Of a stretch of 64,000 nucleotides of DNA, positions 35,924-44,324 are shown piece after piece (positions within the stretch are counted from its first letter, which is position 1; each line of letters starts with the position of its first letter). The stretch is taken from NCBI GenBank assembly GCA_019638775.1, contig JAHBTD010000001.1:124001-188000 (forward strand), in the 5' to 3' direction. This DNA is from Fimbriimonadaceae bacterium (GTDB lineage Bacteria; Armatimonadota; Fimbriimonadia; Fimbriimonadales; Fimbriimonadaceae). The notes beneath the pieces are model-generated. The model did no database searches. It was not told where the DNA came from and saw only the letters and a list, made by a program, of their open reading frames with translations. Both the position numbers and the translations under genes were made by a program.

Positions 35924-36172
35924 AATCCCCTCCCCTCCATTTGAGGAACGATAAATGGAGGGGAGGTCCCGGGAGGGCAACGCCCGTCGTTACCAAACTA
36001 GCTAAACGGGAGGGCAACGCTCTGTCGTTGCCGCGCAATCAATAACACAGAGAACAGGCTTTGCGCCTTAGCGCCTTTCCGAGAAATAAGAACTACAGGA
36101 CTGGAGGGCATCGCTCCGTCGATGCCGCGTAACTTCAACGGGAGGGCAACGCTCAGTCGTTGCCGAAAAGTC
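35924..36172. repeat. Cluster of dispersed palindromic repeats
   Basis: Holds a CCCCTCCCC/GGGGAGG hairpin (35933-35963) and four copies of the GGAGGGCAACG-type hairpin (35971-35994, 36008-36034, 36103-36129, 36141-36165). Between copies lies AACACAGAGAACAGGCTTTG... GAGAAATAAGAACTACAGGAC, also found at 39046-39133. No gene. Confidence 0.85.
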
Positions 36173-36658
36173 TTACCTAGTGCCTGCCCTTCGCAGGTTA
36201 TCAAGGATTGCGTGGAGTTGACGTACTCGCTCCGGTTCTTCGAGGAAGAGATCCAGGTTAAGGCGACGTCCCAAAGCATCTATTGGCTCTTTTCCGACTA
36301 GCGCGATTCCTCGCCAGCGAAAGCGAATCTCCTCCCACTTGGATTGCCACAGGATTGACTGGCCTTTTCGCATAACGACTCCTTGTTTATCGGCAACAAG
36401 GGTAATTCCTTTGGTGAGCTTCACCCACAAGCAGTTACTAGCAAAACCAAGTCCGAGGGCAAAAGCGAAGACTGAAACTAACTCACGCACGCCGCCCGAT
36501 ATGATGTCGAAACTGTCCACAAAAAAGCCTATACACATTCCTACAAGCAAGCCCAATGCTACTGTGCCAAGAGTCAGCATGAGCGCATACTGCCTCCCCG
36601 CTCGGATCTCGAACGGTTCGAAGTCGGCTGGAAGAGACGGATTGGTGTGCTCACTCAC
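36173..36658 (-). CDS. Small two-helix membrane protein, unknown
   Basis: 161 residues. Two hydrophobic helices (about 25-47 and 60-77), then a soluble C-terminal half, KGITLVADKQGVVMRKGQSILWQSKWEEIRFRWRGI, that reads like the strand pattern of PH-like domains found in bacterial YdbT/YcxB-type membrane proteins. No more exact family is recognised. Upstream of it (toward 36700) is the regulator gene on the same strand, 41 bases away, so they may be co-transcribed. Confidence 0.65.
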   Translation of the reverse strand: MSEHTNPSLPADFEPFEIRAGRQYALMLTLGTVALGLLVGMCIGFFVDSFDIISGGVRELVSVFAFALGLGFASNCLWVKLTKGITLVADKQGVVMRKGQSILWQSKWEEIRFRWRGIALVGKEPIDALGRRLNLDLFLEEPERVRQLHAILDNLRRAGTR

Positions 36659-36699
36659 TATTAAGTGATACGTGACCGAGTTAAACGAGGGTTCATCCC

Positions 36700-37287
36700 T
36701 TACTCCGCGACCTTACGTGCCTTGCTCTTTTTCGCAGGGAGATTCGGATACACAGCCGACGACCAAGTAATGCTCTTCCCCTCCGGCGATTGCTTCTCCT
36801 TCAGGAATTCGCCCACCCGCTCCAGCATCTCCGTAAACTCCTCAAAGTCATCATTGTTCAATCGCACGATCGCCCGCAGTACATGCATTGAGTTCCGAAT
36901 CTCTGGATCGCTAGCGGAGGCGATGGAAGCGCGTTCGTACTGCCGAGCGGTCAACCTCAGCCCGCCCACAACCATCTCCCTCACCACATCATCCGTATCC
37001 GGACTCGGCTCAGGCAATTGGACGGGACCATGAACCGCCGAATAAACCGCCTCTGGCCTCCTTCCCGAAGGCCGCTTTTCAACCTCGGCGATCAATCCAC
37101 ACTTGACCAGCGACCGGGCATGATAATGAACCAACTCCACCGACCGACCGAGAGATGCCGCCACGTCCGCTACGCTTGCGGGCTGGATCGCTCGAAGTCT
37201 TTGATACACTTCGTTACGAGCGGGCGTAGCCAAGCATCGAACCTGCTCAGCGGTCAGGACATGGGACTTTTGAGAATATGCGCGCAT
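36700..37287 (-). CDS. Winged-helix transcription regulator (ArsR-like)
   Basis: 195 residues from the ATG at 37287 (MRAYSQKSHVLTAEQVRCL); a frame open to 37386 would run into the divergent gene. The DNA-binding domain spans about residues 10-85: LATPARNEVYQRL, SVADVAASLGRSVELVHYHARSLVKCGLIAEV, and the wing RRPEAVYS. The remaining 110 residues form a helical sensor of unknown ligand. The gene is divergent from the serine hydrolase at 37360, with a perfect dyad between and across the start region. Autoregulation and control of the hydrolase are likely. Confidence 0.78.
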   Translation of the reverse strand: MRAYSQKSHVLTAEQVRCLATPARNEVYQRLRAIQPASVADVAASLGRSVELVHYHARSLVKCGLIAEVEKRPSGRRPEAVYSAVHGPVQLPEPSPDTDDVVREMVVGGLRLTARQYERASIASASDPEIRNSMHVLRAIVRLNNDDFEEFTEMLERVGEFLKEKQSPEGKSITWSSAVYPNLPAKKSKARKVAE

Positions 37288-37317
37288 AATTAAATATAAT
37301 GGAACTTCTTTAATTAT
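37286..37317. promoter_or_regulatory. Dyad between regulator and serine hydrolase genes
   Basis: ATAATTAAA (37286-37294) and TTTAATTAT (37309-37317) are perfect inverted 9-mers. The left arm overlaps the regulator's start codon. TATAAT (37295-37300) lies between the arms and could be the -10 of the rightward hydrolase promoter; on the other strand TATATT (37298-37293) is 5 bases before the regulator ATG. A repressor bound here would block both promoters. Confidence 0.6.
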
Positions 37318-37359
37318 TGGACGCGTTCCCTTAAACATTCGTTGCGAGAAGAATAGAAA

Positions 37360-38841
37360 ATGAATCGAAGGAGACTTTTTAACCACATTTTTGCCGTCGC
37401 CCTCGGAGCCTCACTGATCCTCGGTGTCTGCGTAGCAAATCAAAGCGCGGCGGTCAAGAACTACGTTGAGCCCTTTATCAACGCTCTCAACGCCAAAGAC
37501 CCTGCCAAACTGGTCGACTATCTTAAAGAGAACTTTGGCGGTTCAGCCCCTCCAGATGCGATGGCAAATCGACTCAAGCCGCTCATCGAAAACGGTGCTC
37601 CGTTCAAGTTCCTGAAGCTGGGCTACACGAATCGCACACTGCAAAGGGGCCTGATCGAGGACAAAGGCGGCGAGCAGATCACGTTGACCCTCATGCTCAG
37701 CAGAAGCAATCCACCCAAGATCATCGGAATCCTCCTCGATGGACCCGAGTCGCTCGACGAGCCCCCCGCCAAAGATTACACAGGTTGGAAGGACCTCCAA
37801 ATCTTAGTCGCCGACATCCGCAAGGACACCAACTCGCCAGCAATGGCGGTCTGCGTCTGGCAGGACGGCAAGCCGATGGAGGTAGCCGTCGACGGAGTGC
37901 GTGCAATGGGCAAGGAAGAAAAGGTCACTCCCGAGGAGGTCTGGCATATCGGATCTATCGGAAAATCGATCACATCAACCCTCGTCGCAAAGCTGATCGA
38001 AATGGGCAAGTTGCGATGGGATATGACACTTAAAGAGGCTCTTCCCGGCGTCGAGATGAAGCCGGAATATGAGGGTGTAAAGCTGTTTGACATCATGCGC
38101 CACCGTGGTGGACTTCCGCAAGACATGGGCTTCAATCGCGCCCAAGTAGAAAAGATTGTCGGCACGGCAAAAGAGCCGATGGCTATCCGTGCTAACTACG
38201 CGAAAGACGTTCTATCTCGCGAGCCGATCGGCAAGCCAAACGAGAAGTTTGCTTACTCCAATGCTGGCTATATGCTGCTCGGGCACATTGCCGAGCGCAC
38301 GATGAATAAGCCTTTCGAGCAGCTTGTCAAAGAGCTTGTATTTGTACCTCTGGGGATGAACTCGGCAACCTGTTCAAACACCCTCCCCGATGTCCACCCG
38401 AGCGGACACGTGATGGGTCAGACCGGACTCCGACCGTATTCGCTAGATGGCGAGATTGGCGCGATGATGCGGCCTGCGGGAGACATGTCCAGCACAGTGC
38501 AAGACTTAGCCAAGTTTGCGAAGATGCACATGGACGGCATCAACGGGGTGGATGGATACCTGAAGTCGGCGACCATCAAGAAACTGCACGAAGCGGTACC
38601 CGAGCGGCCCGGCGATTCTGGCGGCTATGCTTGCGGTTGGTCGGTCGGGCGTCTTATGGGCACCGCCATAAGGCACGGACATAACGGCTCAAACGGCACT
38701 TTCAGAGCAGAGCTCGCCATCTTTCCTAAGGAAAAACTGATCGTCGCCGCGATTGTCAACCGAGGTGGAGAGACCGACCCCTCACCGCCGCTGCAGGCTG
38801 TCGAAGCGATTGCCCGGCGCTACGCACCGGATTCCAAATGA
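37360..38841 (+). CDS. Exported serine hydrolase of the class C beta-lactamase family
   Basis: 493 residues with a hydrophobic signal (FNHIFAVALGASLILGVCVA). After an N-terminal domain of about 130 residues (a DUF3887-like NTF2-fold stretch is possible), the penicillin-binding-type fold carries the catalytic SxxK at Ser199-Lys202 (GSIGKS), the YxN at Tyr299 (YSNAGY), and HNG at 441-443 in place of KTG. Many such proteins are esterases or D-aminopeptidases and not lactamases. Divergent from a regulator and sharing a dyad with it. Periplasmic. Confidence 0.86.
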   Translation: MNRRRLFNHIFAVALGASLILGVCVANQSAAVKNYVEPFINALNAKDPAKLVDYLKENFGGSAPPDAMANRLKPLIENGAPFKFLKLGYTNRTLQRGLIEDKGGEQITLTLMLSRSNPPKIIGILLDGPESLDEPPAKDYTGWKDLQILVADIRKDTNSPAMAVCVWQDGKPMEVAVDGVRAMGKEEKVTPEEVWHIGSIGKSITSTLVAKLIEMGKLRWDMTLKEALPGVEMKPEYEGVKLFDIMRHRGGLPQDMGFNRAQVEKIVGTAKEPMAIRANYAKDVLSREPIGKPNEKFAYSNAGYMLLGHIAERTMNKPFEQLVKELVFVPLGMNSATCSNTLPDVHPSGHVMGQTGLRPYSLDGEIGAMMRPAGDMSSTVQDLAKFAKMHMDGINGVDGYLKSATIKKLHEAVPERPGDSGGYACGWSVGRLMGTAIRHGHNGSNGTFRAELAIFPKEKLIVAAIVNRGGETDPSPPLQAVEAIARRYAPDSK

Positions 38842-38876
38842 GATTGTATGGCATCGTCCGTCGATGCCATACAATC
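38842..38876 (+). terminator. Extended GGCATCG hairpin right after the stop codon
   Basis: GATTGTATGGCATCG (38842-38856) pairs perfectly with CGATGCCATACAATC (38862-38876), loop TCCGT. The core GGCATCG/CGATGCC and loop belong to the dispersed hairpin family; here eight more pairs extend it. It begins on the base after the serine hydrolase stop. No U-run follows, so it is as likely an mRNA 3' stabiliser as a terminator. Confidence 0.65.
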
Positions 38877-39128
38877 CCCCCGCTACGTCATTTCCTTTTA
38901 ATTCACTGGGTGGATAACGTTCCGTCGTTGCCGCGCAAACAAAGACACGGAGAACAACACAAGCCCTGTGGACAGGCTTTGCGCTTTTACGAGCAACACT
39001 CCCACCGCAATCCAAAATCTAAAATCCAAAAGCCTTGGCGTCTTTGCGAGAAATAATAACTACAGGACGGGAGGGCAACGCTCCGTCGTTGCCGAGCAAA
39101 CAATAACACAGAGAACTGGCTCCGTGCC
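38877..39128. repeat. Mixed repeats between serine hydrolase and atpG
   Basis: Degenerate hairpin copy at 38908-38934, a short AATCCAAAATC/TAAAATCC tandem near 39009-39032, the ACTACAGGACGGGAGGG linker and a full hairpin copy at 39069-39094, then AACACAGAGAAC...CCTTAG, whose last bases merge with the atpG stop codon (39129-39131). No gene. Confidence 0.8.
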
Positions 39129-39989
39129 TTAGCTCTTCAAAGCTTCAGCGCCACCGACGACCTCAAGGATCTCCGTGGTAATCGTGGCCTGACGCACGCG
39201 GTTCGCCGTCAGTGTTAGGTTCTGAATCATCTTGCCCGCGTTTTCGGTAGCGTTTGTCATCGCCGTCATCTGCGCAGCAAATCCGCTCGCTGTTGACTCC
39301 AACAGCGCCTGCAGCACAAGCGTCTGGAAGTAACGCGGCAAAAGCGTCTGCAGAAGCTCCTCAGCATTCGGCTCAAACTCAAAAACGCTGCTTTCGCCGT
39401 GCCCCTCTTCCGACTCTGGCGGCTCAATCGGCAATAGCTGCACAATGGTCGGCACCTGCCGAATCGCCGAATAAAACTTGCTGTAGCAAACGTATATCTT
39501 TCCGACTTCCCCACTCGCCCAAAGCTCGGCAGCCTTCTGAGCTACCGCCATTCCGTCGGCAAGCCCAGCGCCCGCGCTTGGAACCGTGTGGTGATATGCA
39601 ACTTCATAGCCGCGTTTGCTCAAGAAGAGCATGCCCTTCTTGCCAACGGTAATCAACTTACCCTTGCCTGGTGTAGCTCGGAGAAAATCCCAAGCTTTAC
39701 GAATCAAGTTCGTATTGTAAGACCCGCAAAGTCCCCGCTCGCCCGAAACGACGATAACGGCATAGTCTTCGGTGTTTCTTTTCTCAAGCAGAGGGTGTTC
39801 CGGCAACTCGCCCGCACTCGAAAGAGACGACATGAACTCTTGCAGCTTATCGCTGTAAGGCCGTGCTGCAATAGCTCTCTCGGTAGCTTTCTTAAAGCGC
39901 GCAGTGGCAACCAGCTTCATCGCACGAGTGATCTGCTGGATGCTCTTCGCTGCTTTAATGCGTTGTCGAATCTGCTTAAGGGTTGCCAT
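39129..39989 (-). CDS. atpG: ATP synthase F1 subunit gamma
   Basis: 286 residues; the rotor shaft of F1. N-terminal helix MATLKQIRQRIKAAKSIQQITRAMKLVATARFKKA and C-terminal helix NATENAGKMIQNLTLTANRVRQATITTEILEVVGGAEAL are standard. The middle has ALITVGKKG-type and SERGLCGSYNTNLIR. Last gene of the run: atpD and atpC, which normally follow, are replaced by repeats and an unrelated serine hydrolase gene. 107 bases, holding a large imperfect inverted repeat, separate it from atpA. Confidence 0.95.
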   Translation of the reverse strand: MATLKQIRQRIKAAKSIQQITRAMKLVATARFKKATERAIAARPYSDKLQEFMSSLSSAGELPEHPLLEKRNTEDYAVIVVSGERGLCGSYNTNLIRKAWDFLRATPGKGKLITVGKKGMLFLSKRGYEVAYHHTVPSAGAGLADGMAVAQKAAELWASGEVGKIYVCYSKFYSAIRQVPTIVQLLPIEPPESEEGHGESSVFEFEPNAEELLQTLLPRYFQTLVLQALLESTASGFAAQMTAMTNATENAGKMIQNLTLTANRVRQATITTEILEVVGGAEALKS

Positions 39990-39998
39990 AATTTCTAC

Positions 39999-40095
39999 GT
40001 TGTAATGATTGTAATGAGTAAAGGGTAAGGAGAAAAGATCGCTTGAGTTTCTCTATGCTGCCCTTACGATCCTTACCCCTTACAACCCTTACAAC
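39999..40095. repeat. Inverted pair of 9-mer repeats between atpA and atpG
   Basis: Left block 39999-40031 (TTGTAATGATTGTAATGAG...GGGTAAGG) is roughly the reverse complement of the right block 40061-40095 (CCCTTACGATCCTTACCCCTTACAACCCTTACAAC). The unit, CCCTTACAA, is the same 9-mer as at 17218-17253. In RNA the blocks can pair over about 30 bases with mismatches. Confidence 0.8.
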
Positions 40096-40096
40096 T

Positions 40097-41626
40097 CTAC
40101 TTAAAATTTGCAGTGAACTCGCTGTACGCCTTCTTCAGCGTCTCTTCGACTTCGCTCGACATCGCTTTGCTTGTTCGAATCGACTCAATCGCCTCCGGAT
40201 ACTTATCCTTGACGAAAGCAAGAATGCCTTCCGAGAATTCGCCAACCCTGTCGTTGGGGATTTCATCAAGGTAGCCCGTCGTACCACCGAAGATCAAAAC
40301 GACCTGGTCGTTAACATCCATTGGCGACTGAAGGTTCTGCTTGAGCAGTTCGGTAAGGCGTTGACCTCGGATGAGCTGCATCTGCGTGGCCTTATCAAGG
40401 TCGCTCGCAAACTGGCTAAAGGCCTGAACTTCGCGGAAGTTCGCCATCTCCAGCTTCAACCGACCCGCAACCTGCTTCATCGCCTTGATCTGAGCATTAC
40501 CACCAACGCGGCTAACCGAGATACCGACGTTAATCGCAGGGCGAACACCCGCAAAGAACAGGTCGGGCTCAAGGTAGATCTGGCCGTCGGTAATCGAGAT
40601 AACGTTCGTGGGAATGTACGCCGAAACGTCGCCCTGCTGAGTTTCGATGATCGGCAAAGCCGTCAATGATCCGCCACCAAGCTCGTCGTTGAGCTTCGCG
40701 GCACGCTCAAGCAAGCGGCTGTGAAGGTAGAAAACGTCTCCCGGATAAGCTTCACGGCCCGGAGGTCTTCGCAGAAGGAGCGAAACCGCGCGATAAGCCT
40801 GCGCGTGCTTGGAAAGATCGTCGTAAATCGCAAGTGCGTGCATCCCGTTGTCACGGAAGTACTCGCCAATCGCAGCTCCCGCAAACGGCGCCAGATACTG
40901 CATCGCGTTCGGGTCAGAGGCAGAAGCAACCACGATGGTCGTGTACTGCATCGCGTTGGCATTCTCAAGCGTCGCCACAACACGGGCAACCGAGGCCATC
41001 TTCTGTCCGATGGCAACATAAATCGAATAAACGCGGTCCTTCTCGGCACAGGTCTCGTTAATCACGGCCTGGTTGATGATCGTGTCGATACAGATCGCCG
41101 TCTTACCGGTTTGGCGGTCGCCGATGATCAACTCGCGCTGTCCGCGACCGATGGGGATCATCGCGTCAATGGCCTTGATTCCGGTCTGAAGCGGCTCGGT
41201 AACCGGCTGTCGTTCGACAACGCCGGGAGCGATCACTTCAAGTCGGCGGGTTTCGTCGCTAACGATCGGACCCTTGCCATCCAGCGGCTGGCCAAGAATG
41301 TTGACCACGCGCCCAAGCACTCCACGTCCAACCGGAAGCTCGATAATGCGTCCAGTCTCCTTGACGGGGTCCCCTTCCTTGATCTCCTTGTCCTCGCCGA
41401 TCAAGACCGCGCCGATGGAGTCCTCTTCGAGGTTGAGGGCAAGGCCCATAACGCCACCGGGGAACTCAAGCAGTTCGCCGACCTGACAGTCGGGGAGACC
41501 GTAGACACGAGCGATGGAGTCGCCCACTTGGATGACGGTTCCAACGTGCTCGACGCCCGGCTTTCGCTCGAACTTCTGCAGTTCCTGTTCGATGATCGAT
41601 GTGATTTCTTCTGGTCGAATGGCCAT
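40097..41626 (-). CDS. atpA: ATP synthase F1 subunit alpha
   Basis: 509 residues; the non-catalytic nucleotide-binding subunit of F1. N-terminal [20 protein letters not shown]-loop [10 protein letters not shown] at about 169-178, and the alpha signature [14 protein letters not shown] are present. The length is standard. It follows atpH by 22 bases. Peripheral on the cytoplasmic side of the membrane. Confidence 0.97.
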   Translation of the reverse strand: MAIRPEEITSIIEQELQKFERKPGVEHVGTVIQVGDSIARVYGLPDCQVGELLEFPGGVMGLALNLEEDSIGAVLIGEDKEIKEGDPVKETGRIIELPVGRGVLGRVVNILGQPLDGKGPIVSDETRRLEVIAPGVVERQPVTEPLQTGIKAIDAMIPIGRGQRELIIGDRQTGKTAICIDTIINQAVINETCAEKDRVYSIYVAIGQKMASVARVVATLENANAMQYTTIVVASASDPNAMQYLAPFAGAAIGEYFRDNGMHALAIYDDLSKHAQAYRAVSLLLRRPPGREAYPGDVFYLHSRLLERAAKLNDELGGGSLTALPIIETQQGDVSAYIPTNVISITDGQIYLEPDLFFAGVRPAINVGISVSRVGGNAQIKAMKQVAGRLKLEMANFREVQAFSQFASDLDKATQMQLIRGQRLTELLKQNLQSPMDVNDQVVLIFGGTTGYLDEIPNDRVGEFSEGILAFVKDKYPEAIESIRTSKAMSSEVEETLKKAYSEFTANFK

Positions 41627-41648
41627 TTCTCTTAGTTCACCAAAGTCG

Positions 41649-42200
41649 TCACGCTTGCTTCAGCAAGTCGCGCTTGAGCGATTCGCGAAGGCGGTTTAAC
41701 CCACCCCGAACCGACCCGTCCAAAACGTAGTTGTCGTAGCTGACCCGGATTCCACCGATCAGCGCTTTGTCGACGTCGAAGGTTGCCTCCACCGTTTTGC
41801 CAGTCTGGCTGGCAAGCTGGTCGATGAGGCGCTTTTGTTGATCCGCCGTAAGAGCTTCTGCCGAGGTAACGTTTGTATACATCACCTTGCCCTGCTCACG
41901 ACGAATCCGAACGAACTCATCGCGCAATGCAGCGAGTTCGGCTTCGCGTCGCTTCTGAACAAGGATTCGCAAAGCCTGCATCGTGAGCGCCGTCACCCGA
42001 TCCGAAAACGCCTTCTCAAGGACCTGAAGCTTCTGCCCTCGGTCAAAAGTCGGCGAAAGAACCAAGCTGCGGAAACGCTGATCGTTCTCCATCATGCCGA
42101 CAACACCATTCAGATCGTCTTCGACGGCCTGAATGGTGTTATCCTGCTTTGCAACGGAGTACAACGCTTCTGCGTAACGGCGGGCGACACGAACGTCCAT
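41649..42200 (-). CDS. atpH: ATP synthase F1 subunit delta
   Basis: 183 residues. Starts [17 protein letters not shown], has the central [20 protein letters not shown] and [14 protein letters not shown], and ends with the conserved [31 protein letters not shown]. It forms the top of the stator, joining subunit alpha to subunit b. It starts one base after the atpF stop codon. Confidence 0.95.
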   Translation of the reverse strand: MDVRVARRYAEALYSVAKQDNTIQAVEDDLNGVVGMMENDQRFRSLVLSPTFDRGQKLQVLEKAFSDRVTALTMQALRILVQKRREAELAALRDEFVRIRREQGKVMYTNVTSAEALTADQQKRLIDQLASQTGKTVEATFDVDKALIGGIRVSYDNYVLDGSVRGGLNRLRESLKRDLLKQA

Positions 42201-42201
42201 C

Positions 42202-42822
42202 TTAGCGGCTTACCTCCACTTTCTCGATGAACTCCTCCACGAGCTTCCGATTCTTCTCACTGTCGACGTTTTCGCCGAGCAGCTTCTCCGTCGCGCCGAG
42301 AGTCAGGTTGACGACGTGGAGCTGAAGCTCCCGGATCGCCTTATCCCTTTCTCGCGCCACTTCATCGGTCGCGGAGCGCTTCATCTCTTCGATCTGCGAA
42401 GAAGCTTCTGCACGAAGCTGAGTCGCAAGGTCTTGAGCCCGCTTCACTTCAGCCTGAATCTGTTCGCGAGCGGCAGCCTCCGTCTCGACAATCCTGTTCT
42501 CATATTCCGACTTCATCGTCGACATTTCGACGCGAAGCTGTTCGGCTTCCGAGAAGGTCTTCTCAAGCTCCGCCGTGCGGCCTTCGATCGCTTCCTTGAG
42601 GGGAACGATATAGAAGGTTCGAACGACTGGGAACAGGAACAACAGAACGCCGATTGCCGAAACGGTTTTGCCCGGATCGATATCGATGCCCTGATGTTTC
42701 AGAGTATCCAGAAAGTCAGGATGCCAGTTCTTCGAGACCCAGAAGCCACCAACCGCAAGAGCGGCACCAACGATGATGCCGATCCAGGTGGATGCTGCTG
42801 AAGACTTATTCGTATTCGCCAT
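42202..42822 (-). CDS. atpF: ATP synthase F0 subunit b
   Basis: 206 residues, somewhat longer than the E. coli form (156). One membrane helix (TVSAIGVLLFLFPVVRTFYIVPL, at about 50-75) is preceded by a 48-residue N-terminal extension that itself has a hydrophobic stretch (WIGIIVGAALAVGGFWV), so there may be two helices. Then a long coiled coil rich in Glu/Arg/Ala (ELEKTFSEAEQLRVEMSTMKSEY onward). The stalk function is clear; the extra N-terminal segment is unusual. Confidence 0.92.
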   Translation of the reverse strand: MANTNKSSAASTWIGIIVGAALAVGGFWVSKNWHPDFLDTLKHQGIDIDPGKTVSAIGVLLFLFPVVRTFYIVPLKEAIEGRTAELEKTFSEAEQLRVEMSTMKSEYENRIVETEAAAREQIQAEVKRAQDLATQLRAEASSQIEEMKRSATDEVARERDKAIRELQLHVVNLTLGATEKLLGENVDSEKNRKLVEEFIEKVEVSR

Positions 42823-42888
42823 GTTGAATTTCAGGGGTCACGACGACGCCGTTTGGGAGATCCCAAACAGCGCCATATCAAATTGAAT

Positions 42889-43101
42889 CTACCTGGGCAT
42901 TGCGCCGGGAACGACGAAGACCGTAAGTAGGAAAACGAGCTCGACGAATGCGAAAGCGATGAGCATCACCGTCTGAAGCTTACCGATAGCTTCCGGCTGT
43001 CGGGACATGCCCTGAAGCGCCGAATAACCGATAAGACCAAGACCGAGTGCGACGCCAAGTGCGGCGATGCCGATACCGAGTGCCAGAACGTTGCCAGTCA
43101 T
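42889..43101 (-). CDS. atpE: ATP synthase F0 subunit c
   Basis: 70 residues, two helices forming the proton-carrying ring. The essential carboxylate is Glu54 (AFVELVFLL), and the polar loop is MSRQPEA (residues 32-38). No Gln in helix 1 and no Ser/Thr after the Glu, so the sodium-binding pattern is lacking and proton coupling is expected. Confidence 0.96.
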   Translation of the reverse strand: MTGNVLALGIGIAALGVALGLGLIGYSALQGMSRQPEAIGKLQTVMLIAFAFVELVFLLTVFVVPGAMPR

Positions 43102-43157
43102 TTTAAGTTAGTATCCTCCAGTTGCGCTGCGGACCGTCCTGGACCGCAGAAATCGTA

Positions 43158-43928
43158 TTAGTGGGCGTGAGCCATCTCCCCGTGCCCTTCGTCGTGTCCG
43201 CCGTGCTCCTCTTCATGGTGTGTCACCAAGGAGATGTAAACGCAGGTCAGCAAGGTGAAAATGAGCGCCTGCACAATGCACGTCAGAAACTTGATCGGAA
43301 GCAAGAAGAAGCCAAGCGGAACATAAATCGGCGCGCCGATTTCGTTCAACTTGACAACCGCTTCGTGACCGCCGTGAATGTTTCCGAAGAGTCGCAGCGA
43401 GAGCGACACATTCTTCATCACTTCGGAGATGATTTCGATAACGAAAATCATCAGCGTAATCGGGATCAAAGCGAGGCCCAGCTTCGGACCGGCGAAGTGA
43501 CCAAAGTGGCCAAACACACCGTTTGCCTTCATGCCTTCCCACTGCACATAGCCCACACAAACCAACGCCAGCGCAATGTTAAAGCTGAGGTCGCCGCTCG
43601 GGGCTGCCGGGAAGAAGAGCGAAACCATGTTCGAGACGAACACGACCAGCCAGATGGTCATCATCATCGGGATGTATCGGCGGCCGTGGCCGCCAATGAT
43701 GCCCACCGTCATATTTTCGATGAAAAGGTAAAGCTGTTCGTAGAGCTGCGCAATGGGGTTCTTGATAACCTTAGCGTTGAGCCCAGACTTCGACATTGCC
43801 ATCGAACCGAAGATCACGGCAAGAACAATGAGGAGATAAATGAAGAGGCCCGCATAGCTCATAGCGTGGCTTGTTTCACCACCCTCGCTAGCAACCAAAT
43901 GCATTCCTATCTGTTGAAAATCGCCCAT
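43158..43928 (-). CDS. atpB: ATP synthase F0 subunit a
   Basis: 256 residues, five or six membrane helices. The essential Arg is in LSLRLFGNIHGGHE, the stator site opposite Glu54 of subunit c. Other family blocks: NPIAQLYEQLYLFIENM and IPMMMTIWLVVFVSNMVSLF. The C-terminus after the last helix is His-rich (HHEEEHGGHDEGHGEMAHAH), an unusual feature that could bind metal ions. It lies 15 bases after atpI. Confidence 0.95.
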   Translation of the reverse strand: MGDFQQIGMHLVASEGGETSHAMSYAGLFIYLLIVLAVIFGSMAMSKSGLNAKVIKNPIAQLYEQLYLFIENMTVGIIGGHGRRYIPMMMTIWLVVFVSNMVSLFFPAAPSGDLSFNIALALVCVGYVQWEGMKANGVFGHFGHFAGPKLGLALIPITLMIFVIEIISEVMKNVSLSLRLFGNIHGGHEAVVKLNEIGAPIYVPLGFFLLPIKFLTCIVQALIFTLLTCVYISLVTHHEEEHGGHDEGHGEMAHAH

Positions 43929-43943
43929 ACGAAGATATGGGCC

Positions 43944-44324
43944 TTAGCGCCGAGCCAAGGCCCATCCGACCAGCGCGAAGTATACCATCCCAAGTCCGAT
44001 CAGAAAGCAAGGCATGGCGGGACCTCCGACACGCTGCATAGCGAGCCCGAGACCGATCAAAATCGGCAGCTTTAGCAGAAAGACGAAGATCGTAACGAAG
44101 GTGGCAACGCGTGGTTGCGGGTTGTCTGCAGCGATTTCTCCTATGTAAATACAAATACGCCAAAGGGCCCACAAATTGAACGATGTGCCGACAATTCCTG
44201 CCCCCATCCCCACTCCGCCTTGCCACCCAGCAAAGACCCACGAACCACCGATGGCGATGAGAGAAAGCGTAATCAGCCACAGAGGCGAAAAGATGCGAGG
44301 CACAGCCGCAGGAGTGTCCGTCAT
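43944..44324 (-). CDS. atpI: AtpI-like ATP synthase assembly protein
   Basis: 126 residues with four hydrophobic segments, of the AtpI type, which helps c-ring assembly. Starts MTDTPAAVPRIFSPLWLITLSLIAIGGSWVF and ends ALVGWALARR. ATGA overlap with the preceding gene. The assignment rests on length, topology and operon position; sequence match is loose, as usual for AtpI. Confidence 0.75.
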   Translation of the reverse strand: MTDTPAAVPRIFSPLWLITLSLIAIGGSWVFAGWQGGVGMGAGIVGTSFNLWALWRICIYIGEIAADNPQPRVATFVTIFVFLLKLPILIGLGLAMQRVGGPAMPCFLIGLGMVYFALVGWALARR

